A stretch of DNA of 64,000 nucleotides from Salinisphaera sp. T31B1 (GTDB lineage Bacteria > Pseudomonadota > Gammaproteobacteria > Nevskiales > Salinisphaeraceae). The stretch is from positions 1 to 64,000 of the forward strand of contig NZ_APNH01000004.1 in assembly GCF_040361275.1 (NCBI RefSeq), given 5' to 3'. Position 1 is the stretch's first letter; each line of letters begins with the position of its first letter. Below the pieces are notes generated by a model. The model saw only the letters and a program-made list of their open reading frames with translations. It had not been told where the DNA came from and searched no databases. A program made the translations under genes and the position numbers. Shown here piece after piece: positions 25,990 through 35,040 of this stretch.

Positions 25990-27183
25990 ATGAACAGACG
26001 ATACAGCGACAACTCACCGCGTACCGGCGCGCTTTTCGGCTCTTTTGAGGCGGCGCTCGGCGTGCAGGCCGCGGCATGGGAGGCCGACGTGCATCGGCTG
26101 GCCCGTGCGCTGCCGGACGGCCTGCGCCTGGGTACGTCGTCGTGGCACTTTCCCGGCTGGGCCGGGCTGGTATGGGACCGGCCCTACAATGCCAAGCGCT
26201 TGTCGCGCGAGGGCCTTGCAGCCTATGCCCGGCATCCGCTGCTCGGCACGGTCGGGCTGGATCGCGGCTTTTACCGTGCCCTGAGCGCTGGCGAGTACGC
26301 ACACCTGGGCGAGCAGGTGCCGGACTCGTTTCGTTTCATGGTGAAAGCACCGGCCCAGGTGACCGATGGCCTGATACGTACCACCGGCGGACGTGCTCGG
26401 GCCGCCAACCCGGATTTTCTGGACGCCGATCTGGCCTGGCGTGCATTCGTCGAGCCGGCCAGCGCGGGGCTCGGTGATCGGCTCGGCGTGCTGGTCTTCC
26501 AGATCAGCCCGCTGCCCCGGCGCTGGCTGAATGACATGGATGCACTCATCGATCGCCTGCGCGGGTTGCTGGCACGTGCGGCCGACGGGCTCGGGGCAAA
26601 TGCCCGCGCCGTGCTGGCCGTGGAGGTCCGCGATCCGGAATGGCTGGGGCGGCCGTTCGTAGCGGCTCTGAAGCAGGCCGGGGCTACGTACTGTCTTGGC
26701 CTGCATCCGAAAATGCCGCCGATCGATGCCCAGTTGCCGATCCTTCGCGCGCTCTGGCCGGGGCCGTTCGTGTGCCGCTGGAATCTCAATCCGCGCCACG
26801 GCGCCTTCGGTTACGAAAGCGCGCGCGCCGACTATGCGCCGTTCGACCAGTTGATCGACCCGGATCCGCACACGCGCACCGTACTCGCGCGCGTGATGGC
26901 CGGAACCGTCGGCGCGGGACAGCCGGTGTATGTCACGATCAACAACAAAGCCGAAGGCTGTGCACCGCGATCGGTCGGCGAGCTGGCCCGAGCGGTCTGC
27001 CAAGCCGCCGGCCAGCCTGAGGCGGCGTATGCATGCACGTGGGGCCGCTGCACGGGCCCGGCTGATAGCAGGCGTGTCCGGGGCATGCCGGTGGCTGGCA
27101 ATACCCGCGCATCGGCATGGCGCGCACGGGCGAATTCGTTATGCTGCGCCGGCGATAATGAATTCGACGGGATGAATGCATGA
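25990..27183 (+). CDS. DUF72 family protein with an odd C-terminal extension
   Basis: 397 residues. The DUF72 TIM-barrel-like core runs from LRLGTSSWHFPGWAGLVW (residue ~45) to VYVTINNKAEGCAPRSVGELARAV (~330), with an N-terminal stretch (FGSFEAALGVQAAAWEADVHR) typical of this subgroup. Function is unknown. The last ~55 residues are Cys/Arg-rich, show no family similarity and look like translated non-coding DNA; the natural stop may have been lost. The frame ends by overlapping the DUF3144 start (ATGA). Confidence 0.82.
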   Translation: MNRRYSDNSPRTGALFGSFEAALGVQAAAWEADVHRLARALPDGLRLGTSSWHFPGWAGLVWDRPYNAKRLSREGLAAYARHPLLGTVGLDRGFYRALSAGEYAHLGEQVPDSFRFMVKAPAQVTDGLIRTTGGRARAANPDFLDADLAWRAFVEPASAGLGDRLGVLVFQISPLPRRWLNDMDALIDRLRGLLARAADGLGANARAVLAVEVRDPEWLGRPFVAALKQAGATYCLGLHPKMPPIDAQLPILRALWPGPFVCRWNLNPRHGAFGYESARADYAPFDQLIDPDPHTRTVLARVMAGTVGAGQPVYVTINNKAEGCAPRSVGELARAVCQAAGQPEAAYACTWGRCTGPADSRRVRGMPVAGNTRASAWRARANSLCCAGDNEFDGMNA

Positions 27184-27482
27184 GTGGACAGAGTCTTTCG
27201 CCAGCCTTTCGAACACGAGCCGATGCGGTGATCGATCTGCTGAACCGGCAATCGAAGGACACGCCTACTGGCCAGGTGAGCGCCTCGGCGATGTATGCAG
27301 CGGCCCGTTTCAATGCCTTCCAGGTCGCGGCCTCGTCGGAAAGCGCTGAACAGATGGTCGAGGAACGCGACAACGCGGTGGAATATTTTGCCGCCCAGTA
27401 CCGGAAGATGTTCGAAGACCATTTCGATGAGTGCTGTCAGCATTTCGATCGCTATACCGGCCGGGACCGGGAACAGAGCTAG
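27180..27482 (+). CDS. DUF3144 family protein
   Basis: 100 residues matching the small cytoplasmic DUF3144 family: FRTRADAVIDLLNRQ, TGQVSASAMYAAARFNAF and VEYFAAQYRKMFEDHFDE. Helical and acidic, with no known function. The ATG overlaps the DUF72 stop by four bases, suggesting coupling. The gene may be followed by an overlapping or adjacent small gene. Confidence 0.88.
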   Translation: MSGQSLSPAFRTRADAVIDLLNRQSKDTPTGQVSASAMYAAARFNAFQVAASSESAEQMVEERDNAVEYFAAQYRKMFEDHFDECCQHFDRYTGRDREQS

Positions 27483-27493
27483 CCGCGCCGGGG

Positions 27494-27805
27494 GTGTTCC
27501 GCCGAAACCCGGCCGTGCGATCGTCGGCTACCGAGGTCCGTTTCAACGCCGATTTCGATGCGCGTCTGTCCAATACCGGACGGGTCGATGCAGACGATTT
27601 CGCCCGTTTCAGACAGGCGCATACCTACGGGACAGCGCCGCCGATGAACTGGCTGATCGGCAAGCTGGCGTTGCTGCGTGAGCGGCTGGATCGTCAGGCC
27701 GCTCTGGCGCTTTACGAGCCGTCAGCCAGCACGTGTGTGGTCTGCCACGAACCCGCGGTTTTCGAAGACTGGGTCCAGCGACACTTTCCCGACGCGCTCG
27801 CGTAA
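27494..27805 (+). CDS. Hypothetical protein with a CxxCH motif
   Basis: About 103 residues if the GTG at 27494 is used; a GTG at 27515 is an alternative and no start has a clear ribosome binding site. The sequence looks protein-like (VRFNADFDARLSNTGRVDADD, MNWLIGKLALLRERL) with GC-rich third positions. CVVCH near the end resembles a haem or metal site, but no export signal is present. It follows the DUF3144 gene by 11 bases and converges on the VanZ-like gene. I do not recognise the family. Confidence 0.5.
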   Translation: MFRRNPAVRSSATEVRFNADFDARLSNTGRVDADDFARFRQAHTYGTAPPMNWLIGKLALLRERLDRQAALALYEPSASTCVVCHEPAVFEDWVQRHFPDALA

Positions 27806-27928
27806 ACCGGCGCGATGCGCCGGGTCGGCGCCGTTGCCGAGCCGATACGCCGGTTCCCGCGGGAGCATCTATCGATCGTGATCGGTGGTCGGTACGGGCA
27901 TCGGCGGATCCGCTGCGGGATACCCGGT

Positions 27929-29113
27929 CTAGCTGCGCGGATCGGCTCGCGGAGGCTGGCCCTCTTGCAGCCCGGGCATGGCGTCCGGGCGGGCCAGCAG
28001 CGCGAGCAGCACGGCCATCGCGACCGCGATCGCGGCATCGGTGATATCCGCCGACCGGCCGGGAATATGAGTCTGTGCCCATCCCAGCAGGCCGAGTGAC
28101 AAGGCCAGCCCCATTGCAGCGATCGACCAGCGCATGCCGAGCTGCACCAACGTCCACATCAGAGTGCCGTACAGAAAGCTCTTTTCCAGCAGCGACAGCA
28201 GATTGATCGACATCGAGCCGTTCAGCAGGGCAGCGAACGGTACCCAGCCGAATGCCCGGGCCTGGGTATCGAATATGAAGGGCTGCAGGCGTGCGGCGAC
28301 GATCCAGGCGGCCAGTGCCAGGGCCAGCACCCCCGCCTCGGTACGCGTACCGAGGCGGCTGACGAACTGCCATGCGAGCAGCGCGATCAGCCCGCCGATC
28401 ACCTCGCTGGCGCCGAGATGGCTGCCGGTGAGCACGATCTTGGCCGCCCAGACCGCGCCCATCGCCCAGAGCGACAGCAGGGGAATACGCACGGGCAGTG
28501 CAATCCGGGCCAGCAGTGCGGCGACCGCGAACCACATGACCCCGTATCGGCATATTGCGAGTGCCCGGATGTCCGGAGCTACGATCAGAGGCTGTACCGC
28601 GCGCCAGTACGCGTGAAGATCCAGACTCGGTACATAAGGAAACAGCCGGTAGGCCAGGAACACCGCGAGCAGGAATATCGGTATGGGTGCGAGCGGCCCG
28701 GCAGGGCTTGCCCCGCGGTGCACGGCCCATGGACGCACCAAGATCGCCACGACGACGCCGGCGAAAGTACCCACGGTGTTCGGATAGATATCGGCAAAGG
28801 TGCTCAGTCGTCCGGCTACGTGAAGCTGGGCCAGTTCCATCGTCAGGCTGAGCGCCGCGCCAAGCGCTGTGATCGCGATCAGCTGCCATATGGGCCGGGA
28901 TGCCCGGCACGCCAGGGCGGTGAATACGCCCAGCGGCATGTAGAACACGATGTTGCTGAGCAGATTGGGCAGCGAATCGACTGGGTGACCGATCGTGGCC
29001 AGGAGATGCGCAGCGCTCAGCGCACCGTCGGCGCGAGGTTCGAAGGGAAACAGCGACCCGTACACGATGAAACCCGCCGACAACACGGCCATCCAGGCGA
29101 ATGCGCGGATCAT
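27929..29113 (-). CDS. VanZ-like family membrane protein
   Basis: 394 residues with about ten hydrophobic segments. The N-terminal half carries the VanZ-like pattern (FIVYGSLFPFEPR, NLLSNIVFYMPLGVFTAL, ALSLTMELAQLHVAGR, ADIYPNTVGTFAG), and a second hydrophobic half follows. VanZ relatives are linked to teicoplanin resistance in Gram-positives, but in Gram-negatives their role is unknown. The ATG at 29113 gives a natural first helix; the ribosome binding site is weak. It is divergent from the DUF2784 gene with only 72 bases between them. Confidence 0.82.
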   Translation of the reverse strand: MIRAFAWMAVLSAGFIVYGSLFPFEPRADGALSAAHLLATIGHPVDSLPNLLSNIVFYMPLGVFTALACRASRPIWQLIAITALGAALSLTMELAQLHVAGRLSTFADIYPNTVGTFAGVVVAILVRPWAVHRGASPAGPLAPIPIFLLAVFLAYRLFPYVPSLDLHAYWRAVQPLIVAPDIRALAICRYGVMWFAVAALLARIALPVRIPLLSLWAMGAVWAAKIVLTGSHLGASEVIGGLIALLAWQFVSRLGTRTEAGVLALALAAWIVAARLQPFIFDTQARAFGWVPFAALLNGSMSINLLSLLEKSFLYGTLMWTLVQLGMRWSIAAMGLALSLGLLGWAQTHIPGRSADITDAAIAVAMAVLLALLARPDAMPGLQEGQPPRADPRS

Positions 29114-29185
29114 GGGCAGGGTGGCATCATGGCGATCGGGCCGGAAATGGAGCGTGGCGAGAGGCGCAACGATAACGGAGCCGCC

Positions 29186-29578
29186 ATGGTATATGCGATT
29201 GCGGCCGATGCGGTGCTGGTGGTGCATCTGCTGTTCATCGGCTGGGTGGCGTTCGGTGGGCTGGCCGCGTTGGCCTGGCCCCGGCTGACGTGGTTGCACC
29301 TGCCGGCTCTGACCTGGGGGCTGGTCGTTTCGCTCACCGGCCGGCTGTGCCCGCTGACGCCGTTGGAACAGTGGCTGCGCGACAACGCCGGGCAGCAGGG
29401 CTATGCCGGTGGGTTCATCGATCACTATCTTGTCGCGGTAATCTACCCGCAAGGGCTGACTCGAGATCACCAGCTGGCGATCGCGCTAGCGCTTCTGATT
29501 CTGAATACGGGGATCTATGGTCAATTGGTCGTGCGTCGTGCGGGCGCACGAAGACGCCGGCACAAAGACGCCGATTGA
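29186..29578 (+). CDS. DUF2784 membrane protein
   Basis: 130 residues. It follows the DUF2784 pattern: AIAADAVLVVHLLFIGWVAFGG, RLCPLTPLEQWLRDNAGQ and GFIDHYLVAVIYPQGLT, with about three or four helices and a basic tail. Function unknown. GGAG lies five bases before the ATG, which fixes this start. It shares a short divergent region with the VanZ-like gene. Confidence 0.88.
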   Translation: MVYAIAADAVLVVHLLFIGWVAFGGLAALAWPRLTWLHLPALTWGLVVSLTGRLCPLTPLEQWLRDNAGQQGYAGGFIDHYLVAVIYPQGLTRDHQLAIALALLILNTGIYGQLVVRRAGARRRRHKDAD

Positions 29579-29734
29579 GCTTCTGGCGCCAGGCGGCAAT
29601 TGCCGATGGCAAGCCGCATTTGTTGCGCCAGGGGTATCGCACGGCCGATGGTAGCGACGATAATCCAGGCTCGCGACGCGGCACCGGGCGGAAACCGGCG
29701 GGCGCGTCGAACCGACTTGTCAGGAAGCTCGTAG

Positions 29735-30616
29735 ATGGTCGAGACACATTTTCTGGGCGATGCGCGCACGCTGGCCGCGATATCGGTCATTCTGCTCATC
29801 ACGATTGTGGTGGCGAGCACGGTACGCCTGCTCATGATGCGCGCAATCCGGCGCGCCATGCGCGATACCAGCTACGATCCCACCGGGCTGCTGTTCGCCC
29901 GAAGGATCGTCTCCGGCGGGGTCTATCTGGTGGGCATCGGCTGTGCGCTCGCCCAGATTCCGAAGTTCGAGGTCCTGGGGCATTCCATGCTGGCCGGTGC
30001 CGGCGTGTTGACGCTGGTCGCAGGTCTGGCGTCCCAGCAGGTGCTGTCGAACGTCATGAGCGGTGTACTGATCGTCGTGTTCAAGCCGTTCCGGTTGCGC
30101 GATCGCATCACGGTCAACGGCCTCACCGGTGTGGTGGAAGACATGAACCTGCGCCAGATCGTGCTGCGGGATGTCGAGAACAATCGGATCGTGATCCCGA
30201 ATTCCATCGTCTCGAGCAATGCGCTGGTCAACGCACACCACACCGATCCTCGGATGTGCAAGAAGCTGGAGATCGGAATCGGCTATGACAGCGATATCGA
30301 CACGGCGCTGGCGATCCTGGTCGAAGAGGTCGAACGTCACCCGCTGCATATCGATGCACGTAACCCTACCCAAATCGCCAACGGCGAACCGCCGGTGGTC
30401 GCCCGTGTGACCGAGCTCGGCGATTCGGCAGTGATGCTCACGGTCTGGGCCTGGGCCAGTAACTCAGCCGATGCGGTGGTGATGTACTGCGACCTGCTGC
30501 GCCGGGTCAAGCAGCGTTTCGACGCCCAGGGCATCGATATTCCGTTCCCACAGCGGACGTTGAGCTACGCGAAACCAGCCGGCACGGGCGCGCCCGGCGA
30601 CCAGTCCACGGACTAG
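29735..30616 (+). CDS. Small-conductance mechanosensitive channel (MscS family)
   Basis: 293 residues. Two to three N-terminal helices precede the pore helix (LAGAGVLTLVAGLASQQVLSNVMSGVLIV, given for position ~88-116) and the cytoplasmic beta domain (PFRLRDRITVNGLTGVVEDMNLRQ, NNRIVIPNS). It would relieve hypo-osmotic stress by opening under membrane tension. Its size is close to E. coli MscS (286). The ATG has AGGAAG upstream. Together with the BCCT carrier 4 kb away it fits an organism exposed to salinity shifts. Confidence 0.92.
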   Translation: MVETHFLGDARTLAAISVILLITIVVASTVRLLMMRAIRRAMRDTSYDPTGLLFARRIVSGGVYLVGIGCALAQIPKFEVLGHSMLAGAGVLTLVAGLASQQVLSNVMSGVLIVVFKPFRLRDRITVNGLTGVVEDMNLRQIVLRDVENNRIVIPNSIVSSNALVNAHHTDPRMCKKLEIGIGYDSDIDTALAILVEEVERHPLHIDARNPTQIANGEPPVVARVTELGDSAVMLTVWAWASNSADAVVMYCDLLRRVKQRFDAQGIDIPFPQRTLSYAKPAGTGAPGDQSTD

Positions 30617-30774
30617 CCGTCGCGCGCCGCATCCAGCGCGTTGCGGGCGCTATGGCCCGTTGCGGGTAGCCTTGTTAAAACGCCGCATCGGGCCGGTGGT
30701 CGAGCGCCGCGGGTGGCCGATGCCTAGTACACTGATTCGCTTTGCCAGTTGCCGTACAGCCAAGGTTGATTCTC

Positions 30775-31092
30775 ATGGATGAACAAACCCGTATCCAAGC
30801 CGAGGCCGCAGCGTTTCGCGGTTTGATCAAGCATCTTCAGACGCGTACCGACGTACAGAACATCGATCTGATGAACCTGGCCGGATTTTGTCGCAACTGT
30901 CTGTCGAAATGGTACCGGGCCGAGGCCGAGCACCGCGGGGTGGCCATGGACTACGAGCAGGCGCGCGAACACATCTACGGCATGCCCTACGATCAATGGA
31001 AGGCGCGTTATCAGAACGAGGCCACCCCGGCGCAGCAACAGGCGTTCGAGGCCAGCCGCCCCGGTCATGCCGACACGACTGGCGGCAATTAA
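30775..31092 (+). CDS. DUF1244 family protein
   Basis: 105 residues. The conserved DUF1244 block is clear: AAAFRGLIKHLQTRTDVQNID, LAGFCRNCLSKWYRAEAE and YGMPYDQWKARYQ. The two Cys in FCRNCLSKW may bind metal. Small cytoplasmic helical protein of unknown function, common in Proteobacteria. The ATG at 30775 has AAGG nine bases upstream; an upstream in-frame start adds only unconserved residues. Confidence 0.92.
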   Translation: MDEQTRIQAEAAAFRGLIKHLQTRTDVQNIDLMNLAGFCRNCLSKWYRAEAEHRGVAMDYEQAREHIYGMPYDQWKARYQNEATPAQQQAFEASRPGHADTTGGN

Positions 31093-31128
31093 CGGCCCGG
31101 CGCCCGTGCGATCGATGTTCGCAAGCTC

Positions 31129-32208
31129 GTGACCGACACAGGCGTGACCCGAGGTGGCACGCGCTGGCCAACTCTTGTGTTCGGATCGGCCATTGCCGGA
31201 GCAGCGCTGACCGCGTTCGGCCTGCCGGCGGGTTTTCTGCTGGGCCCGATGATCGTGGCGGCGACGCTGGCAATGAGCGTGGGCGGGCCGGCCCTGTCCC
31301 CGCGCGCGTTCGACGCCGCCCAGGCGGTGATCGGATTGATGATCGCTCGTACCATCACCTGGCCGATCCTTGCCGAGATCGGCCACGAGTGGCCGGTATT
31401 CGCCGCCGGCGTGGTGTCGGTGATCGCAGTGAGTCTGGCGATCGGCTGGCTGCTCATGCGCTGGCAGGTGCTGCCAGGCCCGACCGCGCTCTGGGGCACG
31501 TCGCCGGGGGCAGCGGTGGCCATGGTGCTGATGTCGCCGGCCTATGGTGCCGATGAACGCCTGGTTGCCTTCATGCAGTATCTGCGCGTGGTGATCGTGG
31601 CGACGGCCGCTTCCATTCTCGGGGCATTCGCCGCTCCGGATAGGCGTACGCCCAGCGGGTTCGCTGCCTGGGTCGAGCCGTTGCCGGCGATGTCGTTGAT
31701 CGCCAGCCTGGCGCTGTGTGTCAGCGCCTATCTCGTGGGCCGGCGTCTAAGCATGCCGGCCGCTCCGCTCATCGTGGCCATCGTCATCGGCGCGTTCGCC
31801 CAGGACACAGGTCTGGTGACGATCACGCTGCCCGAGCCGCTGCTCGCGCTCAGCTTCACCCTGGTCGGCTGGGGCATCGGGCTGCGTTTCACCCGCCAGA
31901 CGCTCGCTCACGCGCTGCGGGCGCTGCCCGCGATCACCGGGGCGATCGCGTTGCTGATTCTGGTCTGCGGCGGCATCGCCTACCTGATGGTGCGCCTGGC
32001 CGGGGTCGATCCGCTGACGGCGTATCTGGCGACCAGCCCGGGCGGGGCCGATACCGTTGCGATCATCGCCAGTGCCACCCACGTCGACGTCGCTTATGTC
32101 ATGGCGATGCAGCTGGCGCGCTTTCTTGCGGTGATGGTCACCGGCCCGCCACTGGCTCGGCTGATGACACGCTGGGCAGGCTATACCTCGGAACCCGCCG
32201 AGCGCTGA
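31129..32208 (+). CDS. AbrB-type membrane protein (putative transporter, 'ammonia monooxygenase-like')
   Basis: 359 residues with about ten helices in two repeats: each repeat shows the AbrB-duplication signature (GLPAGFLLGPMIVAA, GTSPGAAVAMVLMSPAYGAD and again MPAAPLIVAIVIGAFAQ, TSPGGADTVAIIASATHVD). Often annotated ammonia monooxygenase or AbrB regulator, but it is a membrane protein and those names are misleading. Function unknown; a transport role is inferred. GTG start, 36 bases after the DUF1244 gene. Confidence 0.88.
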   Translation: MTDTGVTRGGTRWPTLVFGSAIAGAALTAFGLPAGFLLGPMIVAATLAMSVGGPALSPRAFDAAQAVIGLMIARTITWPILAEIGHEWPVFAAGVVSVIAVSLAIGWLLMRWQVLPGPTALWGTSPGAAVAMVLMSPAYGADERLVAFMQYLRVVIVATAASILGAFAAPDRRTPSGFAAWVEPLPAMSLIASLALCVSAYLVGRRLSMPAAPLIVAIVIGAFAQDTGLVTITLPEPLLALSFTLVGWGIGLRFTRQTLAHALRALPAITGAIALLILVCGGIAYLMVRLAGVDPLTAYLATSPGGADTVAIIASATHVDVAYVMAMQLARFLAVMVTGPPLARLMTRWAGYTSEPAER

Positions 32209-32284
32209 TCCCGCCGTGCCGACGCCGAGGATGTAACGAACGACCCGCGGGCTGCCCGGCGGGCGATTCAGCCGTATGAGCGGC

Positions 32285-32626
32285 TCAACCGGCGCCCGAG
32301 GTCTCGATCATGTAATCCACGGCCGCCTTGACCTCGGCGTTGCTCAACGTGCTGTTGCCGCCTTTGGGCGGCATGTTGTTATAGCCTTCGATCGCGCGTT
32401 TGTAGAGCAACGGCTTGCCCTGTTCCGAGATACGGCTCGCCCAGGCTGCCTTGTCGTCCACCTTGGGAGCCTGTAGCACGCCCGACGTGTGGCAGGCGGT
32501 ACACACCTGGTTGAACACCTTCTCGCCGGATACGTCATCGGCCTGTGCCGAGAGCGCGCCGACCGCGAGCAGGGCACCGACGCCGAGCGCGATGCGGCGC
32601 CGTAGCAAGACAGGATGAGTAAACAT
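32285..32626 (-). CDS. Cytochrome c5 family protein
   Basis: 113 residues. A signal peptide (MFTHPVLLRRRIALGVGALL to SAQA) is followed by a class I cytochrome c: haem motif CTACH at 42-46 and axial Met85 in NNMPPKGG. Two Cys in the haem site are the only ones; the c5 fold ends in AVDYMI. It carries electrons in the periplasm, perhaps for the PQQ or other dehydrogenases. GAGGAC precedes the ATG, and a TATAAA on the minus strand at 32646-32651 may be its -10. Confidence 0.92.
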   Translation of the reverse strand: MFTHPVLLRRRIALGVGALLAVGALSAQADDVSGEKVFNQVCTACHTSGVLQAPKVDDKAAWASRISEQGKPLLYKRAIEGYNNMPPKGGNSTLSNAEVKAAVDYMIETSGAG

Positions 32627-33000
32627 GCCGTTGTCCTCGATTGTTTTTATATGCGTCACGGCCGCGAATGTCGTCGCGAGCGTGGTCGGCAATGTAGCAA
32701 CGATCGAAGAAAGGCGCCTGTGACATGTTGTCGCAGAAAGCCGCGACCCGACCGGGTTATCTGGACGCTGGGCCTATGAGCGGCTCGGCCGATGTGCGGT
32801 CGTCCATGACCGATACATCCGCGGCGCAAACGACGCACCGGCCGTATCGCCCAACCCGCCGGTTTGGTTGACCGCGACGTCGGAACGCCCTCGATGGCAT
32901 CGTCGCTCGCCTGCGCGGTGACGGTTATCTATGCAGGACATCAACCCGAGCCCCGGCCCGTACCGGTCGCCCGATCTGGAGCGCGGACGACCGGGGCGGC
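32627..33000. other. Intergenic region upstream of the cytochrome c5 gene
   Basis: 374 bases between two minus-strand genes. A TATAAA on the minus strand at 32646-32651 is a possible -10 for the cytochrome gene. I see no gene or RNA here and no clear terminator for the thioesterase gene. Confidence 0.5.
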
Positions 33001-33393
33001 TCACGACTCGTCGAGACGATCCTTGGCATAGCTGATTTCAGTCTTGCCATGGGGCTTGGGCTGGCCCTGTTCGTCGACACTCACGAACACGATCTCGTCG
33101 ATGGTGAGGATCGACTTGCGGGTGATCTTGTTGCGCACCTGGGCACACATGGTCAGCGACGTGGTGCCGAATCGTGTGGCCATGATGCCGAGTTCGATGA
33201 CGTCCGACTGCACGGCGGTGGACACGAAATTGATTTCCGAGATGTATTTGGTGACGATCCGCGAATTCTCGAGCTGGATGATCGCGTAGATCGCGGCCTC
33301 CTCGTCGATCCAGCGCAGCAGACTGCCGCCGAACAAGGTTCCGTTGGGATTGAGATCCTCCGGCTTGATCCATTTGCGGGTGTGGAAATTCAT
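33001..33393 (-). CDS. yciA: Acyl-CoA thioesterase YciA-like
   Basis: 130 residues of the hotdog fold. The conserved pattern is NPNGTLFGGSLLRWIDEEAA and TKYISEINFVSTAVQSDVIELG, with the catalytic Asp in RWIDE. YciA-type enzymes hydrolyse acyl-CoA thioesters broadly and help recycle CoA in the cytoplasm. GGAG lies seven bases before the ATG. Length matches E. coli YciA (132). Confidence 0.9.
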   Translation of the reverse strand: MNFHTRKWIKPEDLNPNGTLFGGSLLRWIDEEAAIYAIIQLENSRIVTKYISEINFVSTAVQSDVIELGIMATRFGTTSLTMCAQVRNKITRKSILTIDEIVFVSVDEQGQPKPHGKTEISYAKDRLDES

Positions 33394-33449
33394 TCGATGT
33401 CTCCGGCAAATGGCTCAGCCTAATACAGCCATGCGCCTGGCCTCATGTC

Positions 33450-34142
33450 CTACTTGTGCCGATCGGAGCCGCACGCCGGCCCGTAGACGGTGCCGCTTGG
33501 CGTCGGCCGTTCGGCCGCGAAACGGTCCAGCGTCCAGGCGAGCAGAGCAGCGGCGATGGCTGCTGGCCACAGGCCGGCCAGGCCCACGTGATGATGCACG
33601 AACGCGCCGATGACCGTGCCCGCGACAAGCGCAGACCACAGCAGCAGATACCAGCACCAGGCCCAGCGTTGTCCGCCGAGCAGGGCATCGGTGACACGTT
33701 GCCCGAGTTTGACCAGCGTACCGGTCATATAGGTCAGGCCGATGCTCACCTCGCCGTTGCGCTCGAACACCGCGTTTTCGGCCCCCATGGCAAGCGCCAT
33801 GGGGGCGATGGCCGCCCAGGTCAGCCCGACCGTCTGGCCGGCGGCGCCGAGCGCGAGCAGGGCGGCCACCAGCGCCACGACCGCCGTGCGACGACGGTGC
33901 CGCGCCACGCGTCCGACCAAGGAACCGAGGATCACGCCGGTCACGAACAGCCCAATCAGTGCCAGCGGCAGGGCCGCCGCCGCCAGGCTGTCAACGAACC
34001 CCACGCCCAGCCGGGTCGAATTGCCGCTCATGAACGACAGGAAATATCCGCCGAGCGTGAGAAACCCCAGGGCATCCACATAGCCGGCGAGCAGGGTGAG
34101 TCCGGCGGCGATCACGCGGTCGCGGCGACGATGGTTGATCAA
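33450..34142 (-). CDS. YoaK/DUF1275 family membrane protein
   Basis: 230 residues with six helices. The DUF1275 signature is clear: AGYVDALGFLTLGGYFLSFMSGNSTRLG, GAENAVFERNGEVSIGLTYMTGTLVKLG-type block in the middle. Function unknown. The annotated TTG start has no ribosome binding site; a GTG ten codons further in (before IAAGLTLL) is possible. The C-terminal ~25 residues are hydrophilic. Confidence 0.82.
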   Translation of the reverse strand: MINHRRRDRVIAAGLTLLAGYVDALGFLTLGGYFLSFMSGNSTRLGVGFVDSLAAAALPLALIGLFVTGVILGSLVGRVARHRRRTAVVALVAALLALGAAGQTVGLTWAAIAPMALAMGAENAVFERNGEVSIGLTYMTGTLVKLGQRVTDALLGGQRWAWCWYLLLWSALVAGTVIGAFVHHHVGLAGLWPAAIAAALLAWTLDRFAAERPTPSGTVYGPACGSDRHK

Positions 34143-34377
34143 GACACGGCAGTGGTCGACGAATGACGGCCGATGTTAACGGCCGCGCGGACTCGGCGCG
34201 GGTCATATCGTTCCATCGGGCCGTTCGGCCGGTCCGGATCCCTCGCGCCGTTGTCCACGAGCCGGTGTCGGGCGCGGTGGCCAGAGCCTCGTGCCGCGCG
34301 ACCGCGGATGGACGCGCTATGTGCCGGTGCTGGGCGCGGCGACCGCATTCGGCCTGGCTCCGTCGAACCGGCGTCCA

Positions 34378-35040
34378 CTATTGGCGGCGCGGATCGGTGA
34401 CGTGATCGGGGTTGTAAGGCCCGAGCGGCAAACCGGTCTGGCGCGCGCCCATCATGTTGAGGTTCGCCTGGCGGGCGACTTCGCGGCTGCGGTCGTCGAC
34501 GGTATCGACGATCTGGTCGACCAGCGCCACCACCACGGCGGCCAGCAGGCCGCCCTGGCCGCTGTTCGAGCCTTCGACCGCGCGTGCCGAGCCATCCCAC
34601 AGCAATGTGCCGGTGTCGGCGTCGACCAGTCGGACATTCACGTCAACCGTCGTGTCCGAGGAAATAACATGGTATTTCTGGCCCCAGTCTTCGATCGTGG
34701 CGTACAGCACGGCATCGGGATCGATGATCTCGTCGATCTTGGACAGTGGCACCGATTGCATCTCGGCCGGCTCGCTCAGCCCGTTGTCCTTCATGAACGC
34801 GTCGACCACGGCGACCGGATAGACGTAATAGCCGGCTTCGGCCAGAGGCCGGGTCACGGTGGACAGATACACGTAAGGGGCATCGACGGCCACGGTATTG
34901 TTGATCGGCGGCAGTACGAGAATCGAACGGGGCGGGTCTGCCCGATAGGCGCTGTAATCGTAGGCCGGCGTGCCCGCGCAGCCGCTGGCGACCAGACAGG
35001 CGCCCACGAGCAGGGCGGCGAGGAGCAGGCGGCGATTCAT
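34378..35040 (-). CDS. DUF799 / GNA1162-type lipoprotein
   Basis: 220 residues. Lipoprotein signal with Cys21 in VASGCAG. The mature part matches the DUF799 (meningococcal GNA1162) fold: RSILVLPPINNTVAVDAPY, LAEAGYYVYPVAVVD, DAVLYATIEDWGQKY, DTGTLLWDGSA. Last gene of a three-lipoprotein operon; its ATG overlaps the DUF4810 stop (ATGA). Such trios are predicted to form an outer-membrane assembly or transport complex, but the cargo is unknown. Confidence 0.9.
   Translation of the reverse strand: MNRRLLLAALLVGACLVASGCAGTPAYDYSAYRADPPRSILVLPPINNTVAVDAPYVYLSTVTRPLAEAGYYVYPVAVVDAFMKDNGLSEPAEMQSVPLSKIDEIIDPDAVLYATIEDWGQKYHVISSDTTVDVNVRLVDADTGTLLWDGSARAVEGSNSGQGGLLAAVVVALVDQIVDTVDDRSREVARQANLNMMGARQTGLPLGPYNPDHVTDPRRQ

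Noticed and set aside
27720-27760. c-type cytochrome haem site (CVVCH)
   Set aside because: No signal peptide and no axial ligand pattern; more likely chance or a metal site.
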